NCBI RefSeq assembly: GCF_001866135.1
Contig: NZ_MODW01000004.1
Location: 62,001-126,000, forward strand
Direction of reading: 5' to 3'
DNA: 64,000 nt
Source of the DNA: Microbacterium sp. LCT-H2
GTDB lineage: Bacteria; Actinomycetota; Actinomycetes; Actinomycetales; Microbacteriaceae
Below, piece by piece: positions 24,661 to 33,865 of the stretch. Below the pieces are notes generated by a model that saw only the letters and a list, made by a program, of their open reading frames with translations, did not search any database and was not told the origin of the DNA. Position 1 is the first letter of the stretch. Every line of letters starts with the position of its first letter. Both the position numbers and the translations under genes were made by a program.

Positions 24661-26111
24661 GCCGACGCCCCCAGCGCGAACCGCGTGGCGTGCAGGGCGC
24701 GCACCACGTCGAGATCGTGGGTGATGGTGACGATCGCGGAACCCTCGTCCCGCAGGGCGGCGAGCATCGCGACGAGCTCAGCCCAGGTGCGGGCGTCCTG
24801 ACCGAACGTCGGCTCGTCGAGGATCAGCACCCGGGGTCGCGTGGCGATCGCGGCCGCGACCGTGAGCCGGCGCTTCTCTCCACCCGAGAGCGTGTACGGG
24901 TTCGCGGCCCTCAGATGCGCCAGCCGCAGCCGGTGGAGCAGCTCGTCGACACGGGCCTCGATCTCGCCTTCGGAAAGACCCAGGGCGCGGGGGCCGACCG
25001 CGAGCTCCTCGCGCACCGTCTTGCCGAGGAGCTGATGTTCCGGCTCCTGGAACACCATCCCGATCCGCGTGAGGAGTTCGCGGGAAGCCCAGCGGATCGG
25101 GGACGGATCCGCGCCCTGCGCGAGCACCGGGGCCGCGGACACGGCGCCGCTGACGGGAGGGAGGAGTCCGGCGAGGGTCAGACCCAGCGTGGACTTGCCT
25201 GCACCGTTGGGCCCGGTGATCGCGACGGCTTCACCCGCACGCACCTCCAGGTCGATGCCGTGTGCCACCGGACGCCCCTTCACCCGTGCGACCGCGAGGC
25301 CGCGCGCCGACAGCAGCACCTCCCCGGGAGCCGCCCGCGGTGCCGACGGCTCGGCGGGCGGCCGGCCGGGCACCCAGACGCCGTCCGCGGCCAGGCGCTC
25401 GCCCTGCGCACCGAGCACGTCCGCAGGAGTGCCGTCCGCCACCACCCCGCCGGCACCCAGCACGATGACCCGCGTGAGGAGCGGCAACCACACCTCGAGC
25501 CGATGCTCCACGACCACGAGGGTGGCGGGACGCGTGGCGAGCATCCGCTCCACCGCATCCCTGACCTCGCGCACGCCCTCCGGATCGAGGTTCGCCGTCG
25601 GCTCGTCGAGCAGCACCAGCCCGGGACCCATCGCCAGCATGCCGGCCAGGGCGAGGCGCTGCTTCTGACCGCCGGAGAGCGCCGCGGTCGGGTGATCGAG
25701 CGGCACGTCCAGTCCGACGCCGGCCATCGCGGCCTCGACGCGGGGCCAGATCTCGGCACGCGGCACCCCGAGGTTCTCGCACCCGAAGGCGACGTCATCG
25801 CCGGCACGGGCGAGGATCACCTGCGAGTCGGGATCTTGGAGCACGAGCCCGGCCCGCCCGCGGGCCGCCGCAGCGGGTTCGCCGTCGACGAGCAGCGCGC
25901 CTTCGCTCTCCCCCTCCTCCTCACCGCCGAGCACACCCGCGAGCCCGTGCAGCAGCGTCGACTTCCCCGCACCGGAGGCGCCGAGCACGAGCACGCGCTC
26001 GCCGGGCGCGATGCGGAACGAGACGTCGCGCAGCGCCCAGGCGAGGCGGCTCGCGTGTCGCCAGCCCCAGCCACGGGCCTCGACGCCGGCGGGAGCGAAC
26101 TGCGCGGACAT
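24657..26111 (-). CDS. ykoD: Thiamine-precursor ECF transporter, double ATPase
   Basis: The 484-residue protein holds two ABC ATPase domains in one chain. The first has Walker A GASGAGKST near residue 45 and signature LSGGQKQRLALAGM. The second has Walker A GPNGAGKST near residue 300 and LSGGEKRRLTVAAA. It energises the YkoE/YkoC membrane complex. The start at 26111 overlaps the ykoE stop by one base (TGATG), and the end overlaps ykoC by 4 nt, so all three subunits are translated together. An in-frame upstream extension to 26540 lies inside ykoE and is not credible. Confidence 0.92.
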   Translation of the reverse strand: MSAQFAPAGVEARGWGWRHASRLAWALRDVSFRIAPGERVLVLGASGAGKSTLLHGLAGVLGGEEEGESEGALLVDGEPAAAARGRAGLVLQDPDSQVILARAGDDVAFGCENLGVPRAEIWPRVEAAMAGVGLDVPLDHPTAALSGGQKQRLALAGMLAMGPGLVLLDEPTANLDPEGVREVRDAVERMLATRPATLVVVEHRLEVWLPLLTRVIVLGAGGVVADGTPADVLGAQGERLAADGVWVPGRPPAEPSAPRAAPGEVLLSARGLAVARVKGRPVAHGIDLEVRAGEAVAITGPNGAGKSTLGLTLAGLLPPVSGAVSAAPVLAQGADPSPIRWASRELLTRIGMVFQEPEHQLLGKTVREELAVGPRALGLSEGEIEARVDELLHRLRLAHLRAANPYTLSGGEKRRLTVAAAIATRPRVLILDEPTFGQDARTWAELVAMLAALRDEGSAIVTITHDLDVVRALHATRFALGASA

Positions 26112-26752
26112 CAGACGCGGACGCGTGCCTCGCGCCCGGAGCCGAACCGGTCCAGAGCCCCGGTCGCCGCGATGCCGCGGGCGAGCACCCACGACAGCGC
26201 ACCGGCGATGACCGCCCCGGAGATCACGGTGCTGACGAGGTAGATCGTCGTGAAGGCGGGACCGGAGCCGGCATACCAGAGGACGAGGTTGTTGATGCCG
26301 CCCGCGAGCGCGGCACCGGCCCCGGCGAGGATCGCGACGGGCAGCGACCAGCGGCGGTAGAAGAACAGCAGGAAGACCAGCTCGGCGCCGAGACCCTGCA
26401 CGAGACCCGCCTCGAGCGTGAGGAAGCCGCCCCACTGGTTGCCGATGAGCGCCGAGACGACGGCGGCCAGCAGCTCGACGTAGATCGCGGCACCCGCCTT
26501 GCGGATGATGAGCCCGCCGAGCACACCCGCGAAGAGCCACGGGCCGTCGAGGAGCCCTTGGAGGCCGGGAAGCAACGGCTCGAGCAGGGCCTTCGGCCCC
26601 AGGTATCCGACGTTCCAGGCCAGGAAGATCAGACCGGCGGCGACACCGAGGACGCTGGCGACGACGATATCGATGACGCGCCAGCGCAGGTAGCCTCGCG
26701 CCGGAGCGGCCGTGGTGTTCCTCGACGGGGATGCGGACGTGGACGTACTCAT
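26111..26752 (-). CDS. ykoE: Thiamine-precursor ECF transporter, substrate-binding (S) component
   Basis: This 213-residue inner-membrane protein has about five to six helices and YkoE-type features: LIFLAWNVGYLGPKALLEPL after the first helix, VELLAAVVSALIGNQWGG, and GLVQGLGAELVFLLFFYRRW. In Bacillus YkoE binds HMP or thiamine and works with YkoD and YkoC. The ATG at 26752 has GGAGGAG 5 nt upstream, and that ribosome site sits directly after the TPP riboswitch, so TPP probably blocks translation initiation. It is first in a three-gene overlapping operon. Confidence 0.92.
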   Translation of the reverse strand: MSTSTSASPSRNTTAAPARGYLRWRVIDIVVASVLGVAAGLIFLAWNVGYLGPKALLEPLLPGLQGLLDGPWLFAGVLGGLIIRKAGAAIYVELLAAVVSALIGNQWGGFLTLEAGLVQGLGAELVFLLFFYRRWSLPVAILAGAGAALAGGINNLVLWYAGSGPAFTTIYLVSTVISGAVIAGALSWVLARGIAATGALDRFGSGREARVRV

Positions 26753-26761
26753 GTGAACTCC

Positions 26762-26846
26762 TCCCTGCGCTGGCATGACCCAGATCAGGTTCGACGGTCG
26801 AAGCGCGATTCGCTCCCTCTCAGCCCGGCTCGCCGGACTCCCGTGG
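26762..26846 (-). ncRNA. TPP riboswitch (THI element)
   Basis: On the minus strand the element reads through CTGAGAGGG (26815-26823), then ACCTGATCTGGGTCATGCC and GCGCAGGGA, the conserved pyrimidine- and pyrophosphate-sensor parts of the TPP aptamer. It ends about 10 nt before the ykoE start. The ribosome site GGAGGAG lies just after the closing stem, which suggests control of translation rather than termination. Confidence 0.95.
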
Positions 26847-26912
26847 TTGTGCTGTCGATCCTACCGTCCGCGCGTCCCGCCCCGCGCACGGCGGATTCGG
26901 GGCCGGATTCGG

Positions 26913-26918
26913 TACCGT
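26913..26918 (+). promoter_or_regulatory. -10 box TACCGT of a leaderless gene
   Basis: TACCGT, AAGCGA, then GTG at 26925. There is no ribosome site. Confidence 0.45.
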
Positions 26919-26924
26919 AAGCGA

Positions 26925-28412
26925 GTGACCGCTTCCGATCCCCCTGAAGAGGCGTCCGGCGGCGTCGGCGTCGACGCGCGGCCCGAAGACTCCGCACCCG
27001 CATCCGCCGCGCCCGCGGTCGATCATCCGGGTCCGGTTCCGGAAGCCGCGGCGTGGGCCGATGCCTCGGCACCGCCGACCGCACTGACCTGGGTGGACCC
27101 GTCGATCGTCGCTGCGGCCTCATCGACGCCCGAGTTCGATGCCTCGGCCGGCACGGAGGAGGAGACGGGATTGCTGCGCGACGCCCGGCTGCGGCCCGCG
27201 ATCGCCGGACCCGGCCTGCTCGTCCCCCTCGGCGTCCTCGCCGGCCTCGTCGCCTCGTACGCCGGCACCACGCTGCTCTGGCCGCTGCATGAGATCGCCC
27301 CGACCGTCCAGGCGGTCGAGTTCACCCCCGTCGCCGCCCCCACCGCCGCGCTCGCCTGGCCGGCGGTCGGCGACGGGGCGGTCGGCATCGCCGGGATGAC
27401 CACCGCGGCGTCGACCACCGCTCCGGTGAGCATCGCGAGCATCACGAAGGTCGTCAGCAGTCTCATGGTGCTGGACCGGCTGCCGCTGGCCCCCGGCGAA
27501 CAGGGCCCGGAGTTCTCCTTCACCTACGCCGACAGCATCCGTTACTGGGACTATCGGATCGCCAATCAGTCAGCGCTCGATGTGCCGGTGGGCGGAGTGC
27601 TGACCGAGTACCAGCTTCTGCAGGGCACCCTGCTCGGTTCGGCGAACAACTACATCGACCGGCTGGCGTCGGAGATCTGGGGGTCCGACCGCGAGTTCGC
27701 CGCCGCGGCCGAGGTCTGGCTCGGCGAGCGCGGGCTCTCCGGCATCACCGTGGTCACGCCGTCCGGATTCGACGAGCGCAACGTCGCCACCCCGGAGGCC
27801 CTCGTGGCCCTGGGCGAGATGGCGATGCGGAATCCGGTGTTCGCCGAGATCGTGGGCACCCGGTCCGTCGACCTGCCCGGGGCCGGGACGGTCGAGAACA
27901 CGAACGACATGCTCGCCGATCCGGGAGTCGTCGGCATCAAGACGGGCACCCTCGTCGGCTGGAACCTGTTGACCGCCAAGGACGTCGTCATCGGCGACGC
28001 GACGGTCCGGCTCTACGCCGCGGCATTGAACCAGGAGGACGACGAGGCGCGCCTCGCCCTCACCCGCGCCCTGTTCGCTCAGACGGAGGCAGCGTTGCAG
28101 GCCCAGGGCCCGGCCGTCCCGGCAGGCACGGTGGTCGGGCGCGTCCTCACCGTCTGGGGCGAGCGCGTCGATGTGGTCGCCGGTGAGGACGCCGATGTCG
28201 TGCTGTGGAACGGAGCGAGCGCGACGGCGACGCCGGTGTTCGATCTCGGAGAGGAACGCGAAGCGGACGGGACGGTCGGCACCCTGACCACGACCGGTCC
28301 CGTCGACAGCACCGAGACCGCCCTCGTCCTCGACGAGGACCTGGAGGGTCCGAGCCCGTGGTGGCGACTCACCCACCCCCTCGAGCTCTTCGGCATCGCC
28401 GGAGACGACTGA
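26925..28412 (+). CDS. D-alanyl-D-alanine carboxypeptidase-like serine hydrolase (S11 family)
   Basis: The 495-residue protein has an acidic, Ala/Pro-rich cytoplasmic N-terminus of about 90 residues, one membrane helix (about 95-118), and an extracellular penicillin-binding domain. The three catalytic motifs are present: SITK at residues 172-175, SANN at 239-242 and KTG at 339-341. DD-carboxypeptidases trim the terminal D-alanine from peptidoglycan stem peptides. The long N-terminal cytoplasmic region instead of a cleaved signal peptide resembles other Microbacteriaceae members. It is transcribed divergently from ykoE and is probably leaderless. A perfect hairpin follows its stop. Confidence 0.85.
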   Translation: MTASDPPEEASGGVGVDARPEDSAPASAAPAVDHPGPVPEAAAWADASAPPTALTWVDPSIVAAASSTPEFDASAGTEEETGLLRDARLRPAIAGPGLLVPLGVLAGLVASYAGTTLLWPLHEIAPTVQAVEFTPVAAPTAALAWPAVGDGAVGIAGMTTAASTTAPVSIASITKVVSSLMVLDRLPLAPGEQGPEFSFTYADSIRYWDYRIANQSALDVPVGGVLTEYQLLQGTLLGSANNYIDRLASEIWGSDREFAAAAEVWLGERGLSGITVVTPSGFDERNVATPEALVALGEMAMRNPVFAEIVGTRSVDLPGAGTVENTNDMLADPGVVGIKTGTLVGWNLLTAKDVVIGDATVRLYAAALNQEDDEARLALTRALFAQTEAALQAQGPAVPAGTVVGRVLTVWGERVDVVAGEDADVVLWNGASATATPVFDLGEEREADGTVGTLTTTGPVDSTETALVLDEDLEGPSPWWRLTHPLELFGIAGDD

Positions 28413-28418
28413 GCGCTG

Positions 28419-28462
28419 ACGAACGACGCCCCACTCCGGATCCGGAGTGGGGCGTCGTTCGT
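28419..28462. terminator. Bidirectional terminator, perfect 22-bp stem
   Basis: This is a 44-nt perfect palindrome centred on CCGGATCCGG, between the convergent carboxypeptidase (ends 28412) and ABC exporter (ends 28471). It has no T-run, as is usual in this clade. Confidence 0.8.
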
Positions 28463-28470
28463 GAGGCGGG

Positions 28471-30777
28471 TCAGGACGGAGACGTGGAGCCGTCAGCGCC
28501 GTCGTCGAGGAGTGCCCGAGCCGCTGCGGTCTCGGCCGCCGGGAGCTGGGCGCCGACCGCCGCTCCGGCCACCGCGTCCGTCGCCTGCTCCTGCGCGCTC
28601 GCCTCCTCGTCCGCGTCGCCGGTCACGACGACCGGCGAGGAGCCGGTGAGCGCGGCTTCGGCGTCGAGGTCGGTCGCCGCCTGCTCGAACTGCGACTGGT
28701 ACAGGCGCCAGTACGCACCCTGCGCCGCGATGAGCTCGTCGTGCGTGCCCTTCTCCACGATGTCACCGTGCTCCATCACGAGAATGAGGTCCGCGTCGCG
28801 GATGGTCGACAGACGATGCGCGATGACGAACGAGGTGCGCCCCTGCCGGAGCGCGGCCATCGCGTGCTGCAGCAGCAGCTCGGTGCGGGTGTCGACCGCC
28901 GATGTGGCCTCGTCCAGGATGAGGATCGACGGCTGCGCCACGAAGGCCCGTGCGATCGTGATGAGCTGGCGTTCACCGGCCGAGACGTTCGACGCGTCCT
29001 CGTCGAGCACGGTGTCGTACCCGTCCGGAAGGGCGTGCACGAAGCGGTCGACGTAGGTCGCCTTCGCCGCGGCGAGCACCTCCTCGTCCGTCGCGGTCGA
29101 GCGCCCGTAGCGGATGTTCTCGCGGATGCTCCCGGCGAAGAGCCAGGGGTCCTGGAGCACCATGCCGGTGCGGGACCGCAGCTCGTCGCGCGTGATGGTC
29201 GAGATGTCCTGACCGTCGAGCGTGATCCGCCCGCCGCTGAGCTCGTAGAACCGCATGATGAGGTTCACGAGCGTCGTCTTGCCGGCGCCGGTCGGCCCGA
29301 CGATGGCGACGGTCTGTCCCGGTTCGACGCGGAACGACAGATCGGTGATGAGCGGCCGCTCCGGCGAGTACGAGAACGAGACGTTCTCGAACTCGATCAC
29401 GCCCTCCCCCTCGCGAAGCGCGGGGGCATCAGGGTCGTCGGCCTCCTGCTCGTCGGCATCGAGCAGGCCGAACACCCGCTCCGCCGACGCGGTGCCGGAC
29501 TGCACGACCGCGGCCATGCCGCCCAGCTCCGACAGCGGCTGCGTGAACTGCTGCGAGTACTGGATGAAGGCCTGCACGTCGCCGAGGCGCAGTTGCCCGC
29601 TCGCGACCATGAGGCCGCCGAGCACCGCGATGCCGACATAGGTCAGGCTGCCGACGAAGGTCATCGCGGGCATGATGATGCCGGAGAGGAACTGCGCCTT
29701 GAAGCTCGCCTGGAACAGCTCCTCGTTCTCGGCCTTGAACTTGTCCAGAGCGTCCTGCTCACGGCCGAACACCTTGACCAGCGCGTGGCCGGAGAAGGCC
29801 TCCTCGACCCGGGCGTTGAGCCGGCCGACCTTGCGCCACTGCGTGCCGAAGGCCTTCTGCGACCGCGGTCCGATGACGCCGAAGATCACGCCCATGAGCG
29901 GGAGTGCCACGAGCGCCACGAGGGCGAGCTGCCACGAGATCGAGAACATCATCACGAGCACGCCGATCACCGTCAGCACGGCGGTGAGGGCACCGGACAG
30001 CGACTGCTGCATGGTCTGGGTGATGTTGTCGATGTCGTTCGTCACGCGGGAGATCAGCTCGCCGCGCTGCACCTTGTCGAAGTACGCCAGCGGGAGCCGG
30101 TTGATCTTCGCCTCGACGGACTCCCGCAGGCGCCACATGGTCCGGACCATGATGACGTTGATGACGTACCCCTGCAGCCAGCTGAGGAAGGCGGCCACGA
30201 CGTAGATCGCCAGGACGGCGGCGATCACCCAGCGCAGCGCGTCGAAGTCGATGCCGTCGCCGACCCGGAAGTCGCCGAGCGCTCCGACCTGATTGGCGAA
30301 GTCGGTCTGTCCGGCGTCGCGCAGGGCGTCGACCACCACGTCCTGCGGCGTCCCTGCCGGGAATCCCGGGAAGTCGCCGCTGGGCTGGCCGAGCTGGATG
30401 GAGATGAAGCCGCGGTAGACGATGTTCGTCGCCTCGGCGAGCACCTTCGGGGCGGCGACGGTCAGCACGACCCCGATCGCTCCGAGGATCGACACGAAGA
30501 CGAACCAGACCGCGGAGGGCTTGAGCAGCCCGATCATGCGGGCGAAGCTCGGACCGAAGTGGTCGGCCTTGCCCGGTGCGACGCTGTCCCAGTCGCCGGA
30601 GTTCTGCCGTGCGTGCTCGGCGAGCTCGGCCTCGTACTGCTCCTCGGCAGTGAGCTCCCGCTCGGTCGTGGGCGCGGCGGCCGCACCCCGTCCGCGACGG
30701 CGCCGGGTCTCGGCCCCCTGGGTCCCGGAGCTTGCCCCCTGGTTCCCCGAGCTTGTCGAAGGGTCCTGCTCGCTCAT
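28471..30777 (-). CDS. ABC exporter half-transporter (membrane domain plus ATPase), subunit 2
   Basis: The 768-residue protein has an acidic N-terminal tail, a six-helix exporter membrane domain (about residues 75-400, with an extended extracellular loop near 125-175), and an ATPase domain. The latter has Walker A GPTGAGKTT near residue 490, signature VSAGERQL and Walker B ILILDEATSAVD. A 70-residue disordered acidic C-terminus follows. It pairs with the upstream half-transporter, which its start overlaps by 4 nt. The pair resembles heterodimeric multidrug exporters such as BmrCD or TmrAB. The second residue stretch, PSTSSGNQGASSGTQG, is encoded by two in-frame repeat units. Confidence 0.88.
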   Translation of the reverse strand: MSEQDPSTSSGNQGASSGTQGAETRRRRGRGAAAAPTTERELTAEEQYEAELAEHARQNSGDWDSVAPGKADHFGPSFARMIGLLKPSAVWFVFVSILGAIGVVLTVAAPKVLAEATNIVYRGFISIQLGQPSGDFPGFPAGTPQDVVVDALRDAGQTDFANQVGALGDFRVGDGIDFDALRWVIAAVLAIYVVAAFLSWLQGYVINVIMVRTMWRLRESVEAKINRLPLAYFDKVQRGELISRVTNDIDNITQTMQQSLSGALTAVLTVIGVLVMMFSISWQLALVALVALPLMGVIFGVIGPRSQKAFGTQWRKVGRLNARVEEAFSGHALVKVFGREQDALDKFKAENEELFQASFKAQFLSGIIMPAMTFVGSLTYVGIAVLGGLMVASGQLRLGDVQAFIQYSQQFTQPLSELGGMAAVVQSGTASAERVFGLLDADEQEADDPDAPALREGEGVIEFENVSFSYSPERPLITDLSFRVEPGQTVAIVGPTGAGKTTLVNLIMRFYELSGGRITLDGQDISTITRDELRSRTGMVLQDPWLFAGSIRENIRYGRSTATDEEVLAAAKATYVDRFVHALPDGYDTVLDEDASNVSAGERQLITIARAFVAQPSILILDEATSAVDTRTELLLQHAMAALRQGRTSFVIAHRLSTIRDADLILVMEHGDIVEKGTHDELIAAQGAYWRLYQSQFEQAATDLDAEAALTGSSPVVVTGDADEEASAQEQATDAVAGAAVGAQLPAAETAAARALLDDGADGSTSPS
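30722..30763. repeat. REP-like repeat units read in frame
   Basis: Two related units (GTCCCGGAGCTTG at 30722-30734 and GTTCCCCGAGCTTGTCGAAG at 30742-30761) lie inside the 5' end of the ABC exporter gene and encode its Ser/Gly-rich N-terminal segment. Confidence 0.65.
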
Positions 30778-32501
30778 GCGTCCACCCCCAGCTGCGACTC
30801 GACGATCTCCCGGTAGGTCTCGCTGGTCTCCAACAGCTCCTCGTGCGTGCCGACTCCGACCATCGTGCCACCCTCCAGCACCACGATGCGGTCGGCATCG
30901 GTGATGGTGGAGATGCGCTGCGCGACCACGATCTTCGTCACGTGCGGGAGCTCCCGCCAGAGCGCCTGTCGCAGCCGGGCGTCCGTGGTGAGGTCGAGCG
31001 CGGAGAACGAGTCGTCGAACACGAGCACCTGCGGCCGGTGGACGAGGGCGCGCGCGATCGCGAGGCGCTGTCGCTGGCCGCCGGACACGTTCGTGCCGCC
31101 CTGGGCGATGCGGGAGTCGAGGCCGTCCGGCATCTCCTCCACGAAGTCGCGCCCCTGAGCGATCTCGAGCGCGTGCCAGAGCTCCTCGTCGGTGGCGTCC
31201 TCGCGGCCGTAGCGCAGGTTGGACGCGACGGTGCCCGTGAAGAGGAAGGGGCGCTGCGGCACGAGGCCGATGCTGTCCCACAGCGCCTCGACGTCGGCGT
31301 CGCGGACGTCCGTGCCGCCCACGTGCACCGCACCACCCGAGACGTCGAACAGGCGCGGGATGAGCGAGACGAGCGTAGTCTTCCCCGATCCGGTGGAGCC
31401 GACGATCGCGACGGTCTCGCCCGGCTCGGCGGCGAAGCTGATGCCGGTGAGGACCGGGGCGTCGGCGCCGGGGTAGGTGAACTCCACGTCGTCGAACGCG
31501 ACCGCTCCCAGTGCCGGGAAGGCGGTGACGCCATCCGCCGGGCGGGTCATCGTCGACTCGGTGTTCAGCACTTCGCCGATGCGCTCGGCTGAGACGGCGG
31601 CGCGCGGGATCATCATCGCCATGAAACTCGCCATGATGACACCGCCCATGATCTGACCGATGTACTGCATGAAGGCGAACAGCGTTCCCACCTGCACGGT
31701 GCCGTTGTTGACCTCGATGCCGCCGAACCAGATGACGGCGACCACGGTCACGTTGAGGATGAGCATGAACAGTGGGAAGAGCAGCACGAACAGCGAGCCG
31801 ACCTTGCGGCCGACGACCATGATGTCGGTGTTCGCGCCGCGGAAGCGCTCCTCCTCGATGCGCTCGCGGACGAAGGCCCGGACCACGCGCACGCCGGTGA
31901 GCTGCTCCCGCATGATGCGGTTCACGTTGTCGAGCTTGCCCTGGTAGCTGCGGAACAGCGGCACCATCCGTCCGATGACGAGGGCCGCGAGCAGGAGCAG
32001 CACCGGGACGGAGACGGCGATCAGCCAGCTCAGCCCGGCATTGGTCTGCACGGCGAAGATGATGCCGCCGATCGCGAGCAGCGGCGCTGTGACGAGCATG
32101 GTCGCGCCCATCATCGCGAGCATCTGCACCTGCTGCACGTCGTTCGTGTTGCGGGTGATGAGGGAACCGGCGCCGAACTGCGAGACCTCGCGCTCGGAGA
32201 AGCCGCTGACCTTGCCGAAGACGTCGGCGCGGATGTCGCGACCCGCCCCCATCGCGGCGCGGGCGGCGAAGTAGGTCGCGATGACCGAGGCGAGGATCTG
32301 GCCGAGCGACACCGCCAGCATGAACAGACCGGTGCGCCAGATGTACGCGGTGTCACCCTGCGCGACGCCGTTGTCGATAATGTCGGCGTTGAGGCGGGGC
32401 AGGTAGAGGGTGGCGGCCGCGCTGGCGAACTGGAAGACCAGCACGGCGACGAGGAGCCACTTGTAGCGAGACAGATATCGGAGGAGGAGTTTTCCCAGCA
32501 C
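30774..32501 (-). CDS. ABC exporter half-transporter, subunit 1
   Basis: The 575-residue protein starts at GTG 32501. It has six membrane helices (about residues 1-320) and an ATPase domain with Walker A GSTGSGKTT near residue 370, signature VSGGQRQRLAIARA and Walker B VLVFDDSFSALD. The Walker B glutamate position is Asp-Ser rather than Glu, giving a degenerate catalytic site, as expected for one half of an asymmetric heterodimeric exporter. The other half, encoded downstream with a 4-nt overlap, keeps the normal DEATSA. The likely role is export of drugs, lipids or peptides. Confidence 0.88.
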   Translation of the reverse strand: MLGKLLLRYLSRYKWLLVAVLVFQFASAAATLYLPRLNADIIDNGVAQGDTAYIWRTGLFMLAVSLGQILASVIATYFAARAAMGAGRDIRADVFGKVSGFSEREVSQFGAGSLITRNTNDVQQVQMLAMMGATMLVTAPLLAIGGIIFAVQTNAGLSWLIAVSVPVLLLLAALVIGRMVPLFRSYQGKLDNVNRIMREQLTGVRVVRAFVRERIEEERFRGANTDIMVVGRKVGSLFVLLFPLFMLILNVTVVAVIWFGGIEVNNGTVQVGTLFAFMQYIGQIMGGVIMASFMAMMIPRAAVSAERIGEVLNTESTMTRPADGVTAFPALGAVAFDDVEFTYPGADAPVLTGISFAAEPGETVAIVGSTGSGKTTLVSLIPRLFDVSGGAVHVGGTDVRDADVEALWDSIGLVPQRPFLFTGTVASNLRYGREDATDEELWHALEIAQGRDFVEEMPDGLDSRIAQGGTNVSGGQRQRLAIARALVHRPQVLVFDDSFSALDLTTDARLRQALWRELPHVTKIVVAQRISTITDADRIVVLEGGTMVGVGTHEELLETSETYREIVESQLGVDA

Positions 32502-32622
32502 AGGCGTACTTTCTCGGAAGGAGGAGGTGGCGGATCTCCCGGCAGACGGATGCCGACCGACGACCGGCCATAGGACAGGGTGCCACGAAGCGGCGACATT
32601 CGGATCCCCCTCCGGGAGGACC

Positions 32623-32637
32623 TTCGCTCAGAGCGAA
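32623..32637. promoter_or_regulatory. Inverted repeat upstream of the exporter operon
   Basis: TTCGCTC-A-GAGCGAA, a perfect 7-1-7 inverted repeat about 120 nt upstream of the exporter start, in an otherwise gene-free stretch (32502-32693). It could be an operator for a regulator encoded elsewhere. No regulator is adjacent. Confidence 0.35.
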
Positions 32638-32693
32638 CCGCTAACGCGTCACCGTTGTCTATCTGTTTGGGGGGCTCGACGCCGAGGCGCGCG

Positions 32694-33755
32694 TCAGAAC
32701 AGCGCCGGCTGCGGGACGTAGTCGCGGGCGGGAGCCCCGGCGTCGGGTCCGAGCTCGGCAAGGGTGGCGGGCTGCCACCGCGGGTTGCGGTCCTTGTCCA
32801 CGAGCTGCGCGCGGATGCCCTCCACGAGATCGGGGTGCTCGTTCACGAACCAGAGCACTCGGCGGTACTCGCCCTCCAGCGCGGCGCGGAGCCCGGTCAT
32901 CTCCCGGGCCTCCCGCACCGCATCGAGCGTGACGACGAGCCCGGTCGGGGCCAGCCCGTCGAGCAGGTCGGCGACGGCCGCCGCCTCGTCGGTGCCGAGC
33001 GCGCGGAGCCGCTCCAGGATCTCGGGGACGGTCGGGGCGGCGAAGGCGTCGTCGATCCACTCCCGCGCGGCGGGGAGCGCAGACGGCTCCGGCGTCTCGT
33101 CGAACAGCAGGACGATCTCGCTGGGGCTCGTCGGGTCGGCGCGGTAGGCGAGAGCCTCGCGAAGGGCATCGAGGCGGTCGGAGGGGACGAAGTGGTCGGC
33201 GAATCCCGCGTACACGGCATCGGCACCGTTCATCGTCGTCCCGGTGAGACCGAGGTACTCGCCGAGGCGCCCCGGCGCCCGCCCCAGCAGCCACGTGCCG
33301 CCGACATCGGGCGTGAAGCCGATCCGGGTCTCCGGCATGGCGAGCTTCGAGCGCTCGGTGACCACGCGGATCGCGGCATGCCCCGCGAGACCGATGCCGC
33401 CGCCCATCGTGATGCCGTCGGCGAGCGCGACGACGGGCTTCGGATACTCCGCGATCATGGCGTTCATCGCGTACTCCCGGCGGAAGAACTCCGCGGACTG
33501 CTCCGGATGACCCGAGGTGATCTGGCTGTGCAGGCGGCGCACGTCGCCCCCTGCGCACATCCCACGCTCGCCCTCGCCGTCGATGAGGACGATCTGGACG
33601 TCGGAGTCGTCGCGCCACCCGGCGAGCGCCGCGGTGATATCCGCGATCATGTCCTCGTCGAGCGCATTGATCGCCTCAGGGCGGTTGAGCGTGAGCCGCC
33701 CGAGCGCTCCTTCGGTGCGGATGAGGACACGGGGCGCGGCGGGGGTATCGGTCAC
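32694..33755 (-). CDS. 3-hydroxyisobutyryl-CoA hydrolase-like crotonase
   Basis: The 353-residue protein belongs to the enoyl-CoA hydratase superfamily, in the longer hydrolase branch used in valine breakdown. Oxyanion-hole segments CAGGDVRRLH (about residues 67-76) and GGGIGLAGH (about 118-126) are followed by MPETRIGFTPDVGGTW with the catalytic glutamate near 140. The C-terminal helical region NPRWQP is typical of this branch. Other valine-pathway genes are not nearby, so the assignment rests on sequence. The GTG start is 7 nt after a TAGCCT box, indicating a leaderless transcript. Confidence 0.82.
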   Translation of the reverse strand: MTDTPAAPRVLIRTEGALGRLTLNRPEAINALDEDMIADITAALAGWRDDSDVQIVLIDGEGERGMCAGGDVRRLHSQITSGHPEQSAEFFRREYAMNAMIAEYPKPVVALADGITMGGGIGLAGHAAIRVVTERSKLAMPETRIGFTPDVGGTWLLGRAPGRLGEYLGLTGTTMNGADAVYAGFADHFVPSDRLDALREALAYRADPTSPSEIVLLFDETPEPSALPAAREWIDDAFAAPTVPEILERLRALGTDEAAAVADLLDGLAPTGLVVTLDAVREAREMTGLRAALEGEYRRVLWFVNEHPDLVEGIRAQLVDKDRNPRWQPATLAELGPDAGAPARDYVPQPALF

Positions 33756-33762
33756 GGGTGCC

Positions 33763-33768
33763 AGGCTA
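33763..33768 (-). promoter_or_regulatory. -10 box TAGCCT of a leaderless gene
   Basis: Minus-strand TAGCCT followed by 7 nt and the GTG at 33755. Confidence 0.4.
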
Positions 33769-33865
33769 CCCCGTCGCGTGCGGCCGGATTCCGCACGAAA
33801 TGCGGGTTCCGGGGCGGTTTTCCGGCAGGATAGGAGGAACTGTTCATCGCAACGAGAGGTCCCGG

